64,000 nt of DNA from positions 20,149,119 through 20,213,118 of the forward strand of contig CM056550.1 in the NCBI GenBank assembly GCA_029721515.1, read 5' to 3'. Below the pieces are notes generated by a model that ran no database searches, was not told where the DNA came from, and saw only the letters and a program-made list of their open reading frames with translations. Both the position numbers and the translations under genes were made by a program. Numbering within the stretch: position 1 is the first letter of the stretch; each line of letters starts with the position of its first letter. Source of the DNA: Synanceia verrucosa. Lineage: Eukaryota; Chordata; Actinopteri; Perciformes; Synanceiidae. Shown here in pieces: positions 24,311 through 35,790 of this stretch.

Positions 24311-24797
24311 CTTCATCCAGTGGATATTAGGGGTTAGTCGGACCATATTTTTAACTATAAATAGTCCATATTGGGGGACACTGTTAATTAAAACTAGGGC
24401 TGTTGAAATAGACCAGTTGTTTTATAAAACAGGAAGTGCCTTGTGCCAGTGTTTTTGGCCATTTTGAATCATTTTTAAAGACCCACAGAATATTTTGTAC
24501 CATGACTCTGAAAACACTGAATAGCTGAAATGAAAGAAGAGACTCTCTATTTCATCATGAAAAAAATGTTTGTTTTTACCTTGGTCCATTCTTGTTTTAT
24601 CAGAGGTAGAGTAGAGGACACTTTCACCAAAATCACCACTTTTTGTCCAAAATCTGCAGTTCGTTTTGCTCTCTAATCTCGATCGTCTCCACTTCCTGCT
24701 TTGATCTCCGTGGCGTATATTGTCTCTTTATGTCCTGACTACGAATCCCAGAAGCCCCAACATTACTCGTATACATCTATGGCACTCAGTGAATTAA
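24311..24797 (+). mobile_element. piggyBac-like MITE with foreign 5' flank, copy 1
   Basis: From about 24396 the sequence is the family, but its left end is missing. It is replaced by about 85 bp (GGATATTAGGGGTTAGTCGG through GTTGAAATAGACCAG) that also precedes the copy at 55211-55533. The right end is TGGCACTCAGTGAA plus TTAA at 24794-24797. The CCTGTGAG block is also missing. Confidence 0.85.
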
Positions 24798-27700
24798 TAT
24801 AAGTGACTTTTAGTTTTGGGACTTCAAAGCATGTCTTGTTTTGAGTCTATATAGGTCTCCTTTAACCTGAGGATGTTTATTTTTTCGGCTCAGATCAAAT
24901 CAAAAGTGAGACATAATTATCTGTAACATTGATTTGAGTGAATTATACATACAGCTCGGAGAAACAGGTCTATTCTACATCACGTCGGGTGGTTTGAGCG
25001 ATTTACTCCTGGATTTTCACAAAGGTGCGATTTCATTGACATGTGATGCATGAGATGCATTTCAATGTGAGAGTAAGCCGACTAAAAGCCTGTGTCCAAA
25101 TTTCCGAGATGTGGAACCGATTCTGATTATTGCCTGGAGAGTCCCACACAACCCACACAAACTGAGCGCCAGCCAGCAGAGACGAGGCTATATTTTGCAT
25201 TTTAGTGACTCACGTTCTGTTAAATCACTACAACCGCTGACTAAAAGCCAAACGGCAGCTCTGTTTTGCGTCTGACGTCATCACATGGGGGTCCGCGTAT
25301 CTTTGCGTCGATCCTCAGACGCTGCGAGCACATCACTTTTTCATATTTCTCTGACCCACTTGCTCGTGGAGTTTGAGACGCAGCGTGAGGAGACGGCACT
25401 TCAGTGGGATCGGCTTTTGGCGGCGGCTCAGTGCCATTTCTCTTTCTGCCAAGTCAGTTTCTAGGGTCTCAACAGCTTGTGGGAGATAAGACACCTTAAC
25501 TTGGGTTTAATACAAAAGCTCATTTTCAAGGTATTGTGTTTCTTGAATGTTCGCTTACACACTGAAGGTGGCTTCATTTGGAAATTTTAAGGGGTCTTTC
25601 TATAGCCCCTCTTATCCTTCCTGACACTGAAATAATCCAAGAGGAAAAAAACTACTTCCTCTCAAAAGGAAACCATTTCAATGGGTATTTAAATTCTACA
25701 TTTAAGCCTAATTTGAATAAAAAAATAATTAAAAACCTCTGTGTCAAATTCATGAGAGCAAAATTAAATGTGAATTTGTTCAGAGCCAAATGGAAGGCTT
25801 TAAGGGGAGTGCTCTGCCATAATTACCCATGACAAAAGGCTAGGGCTTTTGTCTTTGGGACCATTGCTATGGTGATTTTCAAGCTGTTGAAAGATTCAAT
25901 ATAAACATATCAGTCTGTTGAATATGCCACATAGACAGTCGCTGAACAGATATCTGTTATGAGCCACATAGCTGAAGCCCAGTTTCAGACGCTGGCAGAA
26001 AGACAATCCCTTCCTCCGTTCTCTCTTCTAAGAAACATGAGCGCTTCCTGAACATTTCTCCTCAGCTCGGTGTGGTGATATTTCACCAGAGAGCGTCTGA
26101 CATTTTCTCTTTTTATTGGTGCGAAAACTCCAAACAAATGCTGGTAGTTTTGTGTAGTGTACTTTCATTAAGAAACAGCCCCATGAGGATCCATTTCCCT
26201 CTGTTGTTTCTGCTTTGCTGTATCCCTCAGCCCTCTATGATCCAATACATAGACGACTTAATAAACGCAGCCTTGTTAAATCAGACATGAAGGTTTTACT
26301 GTAGTCATTGGTGCTGGGAAATGTGAGCAAAATCAAGAAGATGTTTCATATATGCAAAAAGCATTCGGTTATTGAAATCATTACAGATTTTGGTGGCATC
26401 TTCCCGCTGAATCTTACAGTCCGATGTTCAAATTTGAGGGGGCGTGGCTTTGGATAGAGCAGGGGGTGGAGCTTAAAAGAAGCTGAGAAGAGGTGCCACT
26501 TTCAAATCTTGCGAGCTCTCTAACATGACAGACTATAGCTTTAAGATTATATTCCATTTCTGCCAAACAATCCCTTGAAAATGTCAGCTATCATCTGAAG
26601 TTAAAACCTGTTTAATTATTTTGGCCAGTGCAGTGCGTCTCCTTATCAAGTGCTGCTCCGTTAACCCATCCTTGGACAGTGGGGGCCGATGATAAATCAC
26701 AGCTTATTTTTAAATTCTGAGCCACTTTTAAACCTCGACTGTTTTTGGCTGCATCTGGTTTCCATTAGAGGTGTGGAGGTAGGACGGCTTGTGTTTCACC
26801 ACAACAGTCCACTAGTGTCCAGTGGGGAGCTCCTGTAAAAACGCCAGCGTCATACCTACCTAAAGGGAGGAGCACTTTCCCTGCCTTCTTTCAGGCTACT
26901 AATACAATGAAAAGACCCATGATGTTAGTCTGTCTCTTTCTGGCTTCCCCATCCAGACTGTGGTACTCGAGCTGATGGTTTCTATTTAAACACATGAAGG
27001 GGAAAATGGTGCATTTCTTGGGGACAGTTTTCGGCTGATATTGGTGACAAGAGCAACAAGTTACTCGACGGCCCCTCAGCTCATTTTGAAACACCAACTG
27101 ACCGAAACTAGTGCAACAGTTAATGACGGCAAATCCCTGTAAGGATTCACACTGAGCTGAAATTAAACCCTTAAAGCAGAATCATTCACATCTGTATCGC
27201 AATGCAGCTCAGAAAAACAGAAAAATATAGTCAAAAGAGAGGCTGAGGAAGAGCTGGATGTGGCTGCATGACTGTACTGTACTGTGTGTGTGCTGCTACA
27301 TTATAAATCAGACTGTGCACATGAAAGCCTGTGCAGATGATGTCATCCTCAAAACCCAAATCTTCTTAATATCTGCTTTAATCTCCTACAATATTTCCAT
27401 TTCAGAGCCTCAGAGCAGGTAAGCATATCAATGCTGATTTAGTACAATCACTCTGCAGCGCACCACACGCACTGTTAAAGCAAGAGCTTGACAGGTTGAA
27501 AGCCTCTTGCTGGCGTACTTCTGAGTGCTCCGACTGTAAAACCGCCTGGGATTTTCTAAAATAGAACGACTTCTGAAAGGGCGTCATTGTCCTGTTCGAA
27601 TATAAGCATATGGAGAAGAAGAAGAAGAAGCCAAAATTAGTCAGGTAGTATCTCAGCCAGCAGCGACGGGCTTGGCAGATCTGTGAACTCACAACATCGT

Positions 27701-29272
27701 TGCGTTTTACTCTCAGACAGCGTGGATCACAGCGCAGAGCTGGTGTCACTTTCAGCTGAAATGCATTACAGTTTCTGCTTCTTACAGTGCTTTGTCTCAG
27801 GACCTGGAAGCAGCAGAGGGCAAGAGGCAGTAAAACATCATTTCCATATGAAACCTGATAGCTGGAACATAACGAAACCAAATATTTGACCAGTTTTAGG
27901 AGCTGAGCTTACCCAGTTGAACACAAAAAAGTTAACAAGACGTACTGAACCTAAGAGCTCAAGTTTCTGCCGAGGCTGAAGCAGAAAGACAGTGAGATAC
28001 TGGGAGCAGAGAAGGAGGATAAGAGGTGGACGGCAGTATCAGGGAGTGTAAAAGTGATTACGCCGTCTCCATGCACTCTTCCTCTCCGTCTGCTGCTTTT
28101 CCCCCATTTCATTTCTCCCTCTTCCCCACGTCCTTTTCACTCTCAGGCTCCGAATACAAAGCACCTGGCACCGTCGCATCACTTCCCTCGTCTTCGTGCC
28201 AAGCCACAGCCGAGCACAGCGGTGAGCCCGACACCCTCCACGGCGTCCTGCTGCCGCCACAGAAGAAGGGCGCGGATTAGCGCGTATGAACGCTCCCTGT
28301 TATCGCTTCTTTTGCCGTCAACTCATTACAAACGCTCAGTCTCTCTTTCCCTAGATCGTAGCGCCAGAGATGAAGATTATCTTCCTGTACTCACATCTAG
28401 GAGCTTTAAATATTTCTCCTGGAGAATTCATAATGAGCTCGGTAATAACAAGTTTCCAAAAATGATTTATGTTCACCGGGGGGGATGAGACTGAATGCGG
28501 TTCGGAAAAGGCGGGCAGGGAGGAGCCGGGGTTAAAAGACACGGTCGAATGCGTGAGTTCCATTCTGCATCGGTTGCATTATCCATTAAATAAATAGCCC
28601 GGGGAAAATGGAACTTGGTGCAGCTCGTTTCTGCAGAGGCAGCGGCGCCGCACATAACGAACAGGTGACGGCGAGGTGAGGCCGCCACGCTAGCAGCACC
28701 AGTTGCTCGTTGATTGATTGGAAGCGGTACCAGCGAAGTGGGCTGAGACGGAGAACAGGTTGTCTCTGAAAGAAAAGGTGAAAAATTACCCAGAAAGTCA
28801 CAGGGGCCAGAACGCCACAGAATGGCAGCGGTTGCCCAGGGCCGGGCTGTGACCCAGAATCCAACAGAACCCCCAGCGAGAAACCAGGAGGCCCCGTGAC
28901 GGCCGAGCTAAACAGGAAAACACCTCCTCTTCCTCCCCAGACTAAAGAGAGGTAACTCCATCTGGGAAGCCGGAGCGAGGGAGCAAGATAATTTGAAGTG
29001 TAACGGAGAACTGCGGCGTCTGAGAAGCCGCTGACAACGTGCTAATGTTTTAGCCTGTCAGCTCTCGGCGAGCAAAGACGGATGGTTTTAGAAATAGAAT
29101 GTAATTACAGGGCAGAGCCTCATTGTCGGGGTTAGGACAATGCCAATAGTGTAGTGGAGCTTTCTGTTTTCTCTCCCTGCTGGAGCTGGAAAGTGAATTT
29201 GAGACAAAAACACCTTGATATTATGGGTTATTTTACTGTGCATTTATTCTGTATTATTGTTCGTTAACATCA
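24798..29272. other. Intronic DNA, largely free of recognised repeats
   Basis: About 4.5 kb without a clear transposon except a possible fragment near 26435-26545 (GGGGGCGTGGCTTTGGAT). A GAAGAAG run lies at 27611-27630. The 28026-28490 stretch is GC-rich with overlapping frames on both strands and no recognisable protein. Being relatively repeat-poor, this is where intronic enhancers would be worth seeking. Confidence 0.45.
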
Positions 29273-29552
29273 AGGGTTGCAACATTGGTTATTTTAATTA
29301 TACATGAATTATTTTCTCAATTAATTCATTGTTTGATGGCATGTCAGAAAACTAAAAAATACATGTTCGAGTTAAGTACATTACTTAATATAAAAAACCC
29401 TTATACTGTCACAACTGAAAATACAAACAAAGATGACATGCTGAAACAAGGTAACGTTTGGTATTTCTGCTTGAAAAATTACTATTGATTATGAATTCAT
29501 AGTTGCAGATTGATTAATTGACTAATCGACTGATTATTTCAGTTCTGCAACT
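29273..29552. mobile_element. hAT-like MITE
   Basis: The left end AGGGTTGCAACATTGGTTAT and the right end (reverse strand) GAGTTGCAGAACTGAAATAA are diverged copies of the same terminus type as the element at 15640-16466. TTAATTGACTAATCGACTG near the right end is diagnostic. About 280 bp, no coding. Confidence 0.6.
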
Positions 29553-29635
29553 CCGTACTTTTTCCTTAATTGCTGATTCTGAGCAAGCTGTGATTAAACA
29601 CCAGTTTTTGTTAATGGACTTTTGTATGTGACGAA

Positions 29636-29725
29636 TGGAAACAAATGATGGGAGGAGACAGAGAAAGACTCGTGGCCAGAATTGAACTGGAAACATTGCA
29701 GTTACACAGCATGGTCATTTTAACA
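29636..29725 (-). mobile_element. tRNA-derived SINE fragment
   Basis: On the minus strand CATGCTGTGTAACTGCAATG is followed by CCAGTTCAATTCTGGCCACG, a degraded tRNA B-box (GTTCAATTC). CTCTGTCTCC follows, as in common fish tRNA-derived SINEs. Only the middle part is left. Confidence 0.5.
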
Positions 29726-29774
29726 TGTTTAACATCAGAGTTTGGTTTTGAGCATCTGATACATACATACATTA

Positions 29775-29832
29775 AGAAATTAATAATCAATATTATATCA
29801 GAAGAAAAAGTATTGTGATACATTGCTATATA
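29775..29832. mobile_element. Fragment of the TAGGGGTGGGC-type transposon
   Basis: GAAATTAATAATCAATATTA and TATTGTGATACATTGCTATA match 17233-17295, the right part of the element at 16881-17313. Confidence 0.55.
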
Positions 29833-30768
29833 ACTTACTGCCGTCGCTCTACATCGCACTTATATGGTGGTTGGAGGTGATAAACGACTGACCAATGGCG
29901 GAGGAGAAGAAGCTCATTCTCTCTGCTCTGAATTTCAAACTTAACACCTCCAGCGCTCAAATGGTAAATCCTTGAAGCGGAGATAGACTGACTGAAAGGC
30001 TCTTAAACTTGAACAGCTATAGATTAACGGTTATCTTTTTTACGAGCTGGTCTGCAGCATATTTCCGTACAGACCTGCAGCTCGTACCGCTCAAATAAAT
30101 GTTCTTATTCTCGCCCGTCTGGTTACTAAAGCGGCAACATAAAACCGATCTCATGTGAGCATTTGACGGCATGTAGGCACTTCCCTGGCTTGTTGCCACG
30201 GAGATGGTAAATGAGGTGTTCAAGGGGGAGGGGACACAAGGCGTGATGATTCATGTTATCAATCAGCGGGTTATTTTTCAATACCTCACATTGATGTAAT
30301 CGTCCTAAAAACACATTAACATTGAGGGAGTACTCGGCGGAGAGATAATGGCTGGATATTTGCGCTGTTATTGAGTCAAACTCTGCCAGGCTTGAATGAC
30401 GCATGTGCCTCACATACAGATAGAGGCTCCTGCGTGAATAAATGCGGGACGTCCAAATCCCTAATTAGAAAATAAATAAATAGAGTGTAAAGACAATGAT
30501 GAGGAGGGGCCGGGTGGGCGAGATCATTCAGGAGAACACTTTAACGGAGAAAAGAAGCAAACCAAAACGAAATGCGTATTAGTGCCATTCATATTCATGA
30601 CAGTTGAATGGAGGCCATTATGAACCACTTTCAATCACATTTGCATTTACATTACTGGTCTGTGATGCAACTGTAAACCTACAGTACAAATGGTGGTGAA
30701 GAAAAATGTGAAATGTGTTGCAAACATTGAGTTTTTGCTCCAGCGAATAGCTCCAGAACAAAATTATG
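29833..30768. other. Intronic DNA, no feature seen
   Basis: No recognised repeat or gene. Confidence 0.4.
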
Positions 30769-31478
30769 TAGAGATGCACGCTATATAATGGGTCTGATGA
30801 ATTATCAGCAGATAATGGGATAGATTATGTATTATTCCAATATTAAAAAGTGTTGCTTTCATTAACTTAACAAGTGCAGCATCTACACTATGATACAGAA
30901 GGAGGTATGATGTTTTCAATTTTAGATGACGACAACACAATTGTAATTTGCAAAATGTGTTTTTTATTGTACTTTCTTGTACTTTAGTTGGTTTTTTTTT
31001 TATATCGCTTTATATTGTTTTGTCACTTTACTTTTTGTTATTTGTTGCTTAGATTTGGTTAAGTTAGAGCTATGGAATATTAACACTTTGAGTGCCACTG
31101 ACGTGTTTCAACATCATTTAAAATACGTGGTTTTTCGGCAGCAGGTCGCTGAATGCGGTCTCCTGCAGCCTGTGAGTTGGGGCTTCTGGGAGATTTCAGA
31201 GATTTACTGCAATGTTATTTTGCACGTTATTTTGTACACAAAGTTCACTTTTTTTGTTCTTGAAAGCTGTGTCATGCCTCCTTGTTGTTGCAAGTGCTAA
31301 AGGGTTGAAAAAAATATTTTAAAATAAACAAATAAACAAAAATTATTATCAAACGTTTAATTGGTTATACTTTTTTTCCTGCTAAATAAATCGGAATTGG
31401 CCTAAAAAAATGGTCATGAAAAGCATGAAATTATGTGCTATCAGTATGGTATAAAACAATCCATATCGTGCATCCCTA
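30769..31478. mobile_element. TIR transposon interrupted by a piggyBac-like piece
   Basis: The left end TAGAGATGCACGCTATAT is the inverse of the right end, ATATCGTGCATCCCTA. This terminus (TAGGGATGCACGATA) is common in fish. A truncated piggyBac-like copy at 31080-31196 lies inside. No clear target duplication. Confidence 0.6.
31080..31196 (-). mobile_element. piggyBac-like MITE right-end fragment
   Basis: TTAA at 31080-31083, then CACTTTGAGTGCCACTGACG, the GGTTTTTCGGCAGCAGGTCG block and CCTGTGAGT. The match ends soon after GGGGCTTCTGGGAGAT. Confidence 0.8.
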
Positions 31479-33089
31479 GAAAAATGTGTCGCATACATTT
31501 ACAGTGCATGCATGTTGGTCTGCTGTTACATATGCTCAGTGCTAGCATTATATCAGTTTGTGATGGTATGTCTTCTTTAGTGTGTCTGTGTTTGTACGTT
31601 CACCTGGAGACTCAAAGAGCTCGACTAAAGGGCCATTTTTTCGCTATAATGTGCATCCAGGAGTTCATTGGGGAGAGCTAGAAAGGCACACTGGCACTCG
31701 ATTACCAGAGCTAAAAGCTTTGTGGGTGGGTGGGTGGGGGGGGGGAAATCCCTCCTGCTGGATTTACGCCTCACCACAGCCGACCCTGTTAAAAAGCCAG
31801 TTGGATGCAAGAAAGAGAGAAGGAACACGAGCAAAAAAACAGGGCGGTGAAAGGGAATATTCAGTGCTGCTGCTGGCCTGAGCGGAAAATAATATGATGT
31901 AATAAACGCTATGTCAGAAACAGACCGGCCCACGACAGCCACTGAGTCTGAGTCTCCATTAGCGCTCACATAACGTTTGGTAGAGCAAACAAAGCTCGGA
32001 GTCATCAATGAAGACCACTCCAGCTGGAGGGATAGTGGGGTGAACTCCTGACAATATGAGCCTAATTACACACCGGTGTCTCGGTAGGGCCATAAATCAA
32101 TGCCTGTGGCGAATCCCAAACAACTAAATCAATACAGTTGCGTCTCAATGGTCGTAATGAGAATGTGGTTGAGGGCAAAGGATTTTAAATCAGCCACATA
32201 TTGGCTCAATCCAGCGAGGCGTGACATGTATGTTAAATTACAGTATGTGACGATTAAACGTGACTCTAATCGAAGTACAACATCTCATTGTGATAAATAG
32301 AGCGGTAATTAAAGTACTTTTCGTGCTACTGTGTATCGTGAGGAGGAAGGTTATTAATGACTACGGCACAAAGGCTGAGACTTTAAATAGGAACAACATG
32401 GAAACCAGTGGGAGGCCCTGAACTCTCATTTGTGTTAATCAAACTTCTCTAAATTGTTTGTATAATGAAATTATGGCCGTCAGAGAGGCCCGGGGGACAT
32501 CAATTAAGCAGATAAGCAAATGAAAATAAATCACTTTTTATCAAAACGTGCGGCTGGTAAACACAGGAAAAACAGGAAGTGATTTTGCTAAGAGATACGA
32601 GGCTCCATAAATCGTAGTGACGAGCTATCGGGATCGACGCTCCGGTCGCCTGGGAAACAGCAAGAGGACGGCAGAAACATTACTTCCTCCTCAGAGGGCT
32701 ATTTTTTCATTTGTTAGCACCTGATCTTGACTTAATTTTTCATAGACTTCAGACAAAAACACATATTAGTTTCAGAAATTTCCCCTCTTCATTTTCATCA
32801 GTTCTAAGTATTCTAAACTACAATGGTCACCATCATTTATCACTATTATTACTGATCACAATGTGTTTTTTGGGCTGTGATGTCACTGCCAAGATGGCGA
32901 TGGCCGGTGCCTCCTACTTTGTGCTTCTCAACGGCTCCTCAGAAACCAACAGTATGGGTGACGTACATCCGTATTATATGTAGTCTACAACTTCTATGAC
33001 TGTTTAACTTTTACTTGTACATTTCACAGAGAATTCCATCCTAATTTTTTAGGTCATTTTTGACATTATAAAGACAACAGGGAATGAGG
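31479..33089. other. Intronic DNA, no gene recognised
   Basis: Contains a G-run (31735-31746) and unrecognised frames on both strands near 31582-32008. Confidence 0.4.
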
Positions 33090-33756
33090 GTTTTTCTATA
33101 TTTTTATAGATATATTCCGATATAGCTAATTTTATAACTGATAATGATATATATATATGCACAATATAGCATTTTTTCCTGATGTAACATTACTGGTAAC
33201 GTTATGTTCTCTTTCCATTGCACTCTCCTCCGTCGCCTCTGTGATGTAATCAGTTTTATATCCCCAATATGCTTTTATTCTGAAGGCTTACTTTGAGAGT
33301 GACCGAAAGTCTGGCTATATTAGCTTTATACTTTTACTATGCAGTTTGGCTGCTAATAAAGATTTGTTTTGAGCGCTAATAACAGGAATCATTCACACTC
33401 AACACGACATCCTCCATGCTGCTTTACCTCTGTTTACTCCAAAGCTACGACTGCCGCAAACAAAGTCCTTGCTGGTGACGTAAAAACGCTACCACTGCGT
33501 TGCTGCAGTTACATTAGCCTTCATATTATGTCTCTGCTTCATACTATGAACATGTTTCGAACTCTCATGATACATTTGGATTATCCAGCGGTCATTCTGA
33601 CGTTGCGTTGTGCTTTACACAGCGTATCTAAACCACAACCGGAGTAATGCTATCGTTTTTGTAGCAACATTTTTACAATATATACAACAGAGGTTTATGT
33701 CGGACAGTGTACATTTTTAAACCGCACTACGATATATATCGTAATATCACACAGCT
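33090..33756. mobile_element. Possible degenerate DNA transposon
   Basis: The flanks show GATATATTCCGATATAGC on the left and TACGATATATATCGTAATAT then CACACAGCTC on the right, as in fish hAT-type repeats with ATATCG-rich ends. Inverted ends are not convincingly matched, so this is tentative. Confidence 0.3.
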
Positions 33757-33759
33757 CTG

Positions 33760-33845
33760 AGGGATGCAACAAAAGTCCCTGACCGGACTTGAACTAGAAA
33801 CTTAGCAGTTCTTAACCTTTACACTAAAGGAGTGCTCCATAGTTC
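33760..33845 (-). mobile_element. tRNA-derived SINE fragment
   Basis: On the minus strand, TTTCTAGTTCAAGTCCGGTC carries a B-box-like GTTCAAGTC. It is followed by AGGGACTTTTGTTGCATCC, the junction sequence common in fish tRNA-derived SINEs. An A-box-like region lies upstream but is poorly kept. Confidence 0.55.
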
Positions 33846-35350
33846 TTTCCATTACTTTTTAATTTTCATTGAGTCTAATTTTTGTGGAAAAGGGTTGTTG
33901 AACGGTGTCGACTGGTATGTTTACAGCAGCTGAAAAGGGAATAAGAAGAAGGAGCACAGCAGTAATGTGCAGGAAACATGCTTTTGTGGCCAGATATGTA
34001 GACTATAAGGGAACTGTGGGCTGTGTGAGTGTCACATGGGAGAGCCACAATGAGGCAAGACAGTGCTGTTAATGGATGTGATCACAGCTTCCTGGTGAAT
34101 AATGCAGCCCTGCTAATTGGCTGGATTAATAATTGATGCGTTTGAGGAGGCGGAGGTGGGAGCTGCAGACGATAAAGAACATGCAACAGTCTTGTTCGAG
34201 AGGACTTTGAACGCTACACGTTGTATATTTGTCTGTGGAGGTGGCTCTCAAAAACCAGCGTCTACCTCCTATTGATGATACGACTGCGAGGGGAGGAAGT
34301 GAGACGAAGATGTCAGAATAAACAGTCGCCCTGACAACATAATGATATAATGAGCCCCAGCCCCACCACATGTTTGACGGTTAAAATGACTTGGGCTCAT
34401 GTCAAGTCCCACAGGCTCCACAATGTTGTTACACCCTCAGTCCAAACTGACCGTGGCTGACCCAGAAACAGCCAGCTGCGTCAATAAAAATGCAGAAATT
34501 AAGGTATTAATACAAATGTTTGGCACTGGATGTGGAGCTCTGTGACAAGAAGTGATGTTCGGGGGGGCAGGACGCAAAGCTCATGAAAAGACATAGGGGA
34601 GGGAAAAGAATGGGACATAGAGAGGTAAGAAAAATAGATTTTACTGTAAACTTGATTTATCTGCTGTTCTCGAGGTGTCCGGTTTCTGGAGGATGCATAA
34701 AACCTGCCCATAAAGAAGTCCTGTCTCTTTGGGTTAACACCTTCAAACCACTGTTGTACTCTTAACGGGAAACAATAGGATCAATATCTCAGGGTGTGTT
34801 CAAAGGATTTCTGACAATCCCAAAATCATTTGTTATGGGGTTCAATAGGTGCTAGACACAAAAGAACAGAAAAAAACAATGACCTGGTCCGATCACTGAA
34901 GGCAATAAAGAAGACACCTGTGTTTGCTCAGTGAAAAGCAGCACAGAGGGGTACGAAGTGAAGCTGAGAATGTAGAAATGTGGGTTTCACGGCTCTGATT
35001 GAAACATCCGAGCACAAATTTTTTTTTTTAATTATTATTTGCCGTATATTATAAGCTCATATAAGGACAGTGAGCTTTGGTTTGTAGACTGCAGTTCTGA
35101 AGCCTTCAGTTTGGCATTTAGGTCGTAGCCATCTTGGCTTTTTGCAACCAGAAGTGACATCTATATTTTACTACTGAATGAACGTCATGCTGTATTGAAG
35201 AAGACTTGAAACTAGATTGAGACAATAAACTCATGTTTACACGGCTAACTTGCATGTCTCCACATACAGTATTTTGCACACCATCTGGTCAATATTTGGC
35301 ACATTTCTGCACAAATTGTAGCTTTTCCTGTTTAAAAGCATGATTTTCTG
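33846..35350. other. Intronic DNA, no feature seen
   Basis: No gene or recognised repeat. Confidence 0.4.
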
Positions 35351-35790
35351 TAGGACTCTGGGGAGTGACAGTTTGCCTTATGGTGTGTTCACTGGACGTC
35401 GGAACTTACGGACCATGTTAACCTCAATGTTTAGTGTTCCCAGCTCTTCCAGCCTTACAGACGTACAACAAAACATGTAGCTGCTGTTTACATCAGTTGC
35501 AGATCGCAAGATTAGTGAGATTAATCTGACTCTCTGAGTCGGAGATCCAATTTTGATTTAAATTTTGACTTTGAGCTTGGAAATTCCGACATTCATGTAC
35601 AATTGAAAGCACCATTAGGCTAAACGTAAACGCCGGGCACCCAGTGCTGCTGTGCCGACATTAATCCTCTGTTTTAGCAGCGATGTTTGTCTCCTTATGC
35701 TGGAAAGTCAGGGGATGGATCAGTGTCTCTATGAATCTGAAGGGGACATGTCCCCTCATCCATAGAGACATCTGAAAGCATGGTTCACAG
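35351..35790 (+). repeat. Dispersed repeat B, copy 1
   Basis: About 440 bp matching the reverse complement of 58097-58548. Shared phrases include AGTTTGCCTTATGGTGTGTT, CCCAGCTCTTCCAGCCTTAC, CTCCTTATGCTGG and the hairpin at 35724-35770. Divergence is considerable. No terminal repeats or coding capacity. Confidence 0.8.
35724..35770. repeat. Short hairpin inside repeat B
   Basis: TGTCTCTATG and CATAGAGACA enclose the palindrome AGGGGACATGTCCCCT. The second copy keeps the same fold at 58117-58163. Confidence 0.8.

Noticed and set aside
27402..27881. 159-codon minus-strand frame
   Set aside because: No domain, no splice or start support, and interrupted by a GAAGAAG repeat coding for Phe.
28054..28488. 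144-codon plus-strand frame
   Set aside because: Low-complexity Ser/Pro/Arg composition, competing antisense frames and no known domain.
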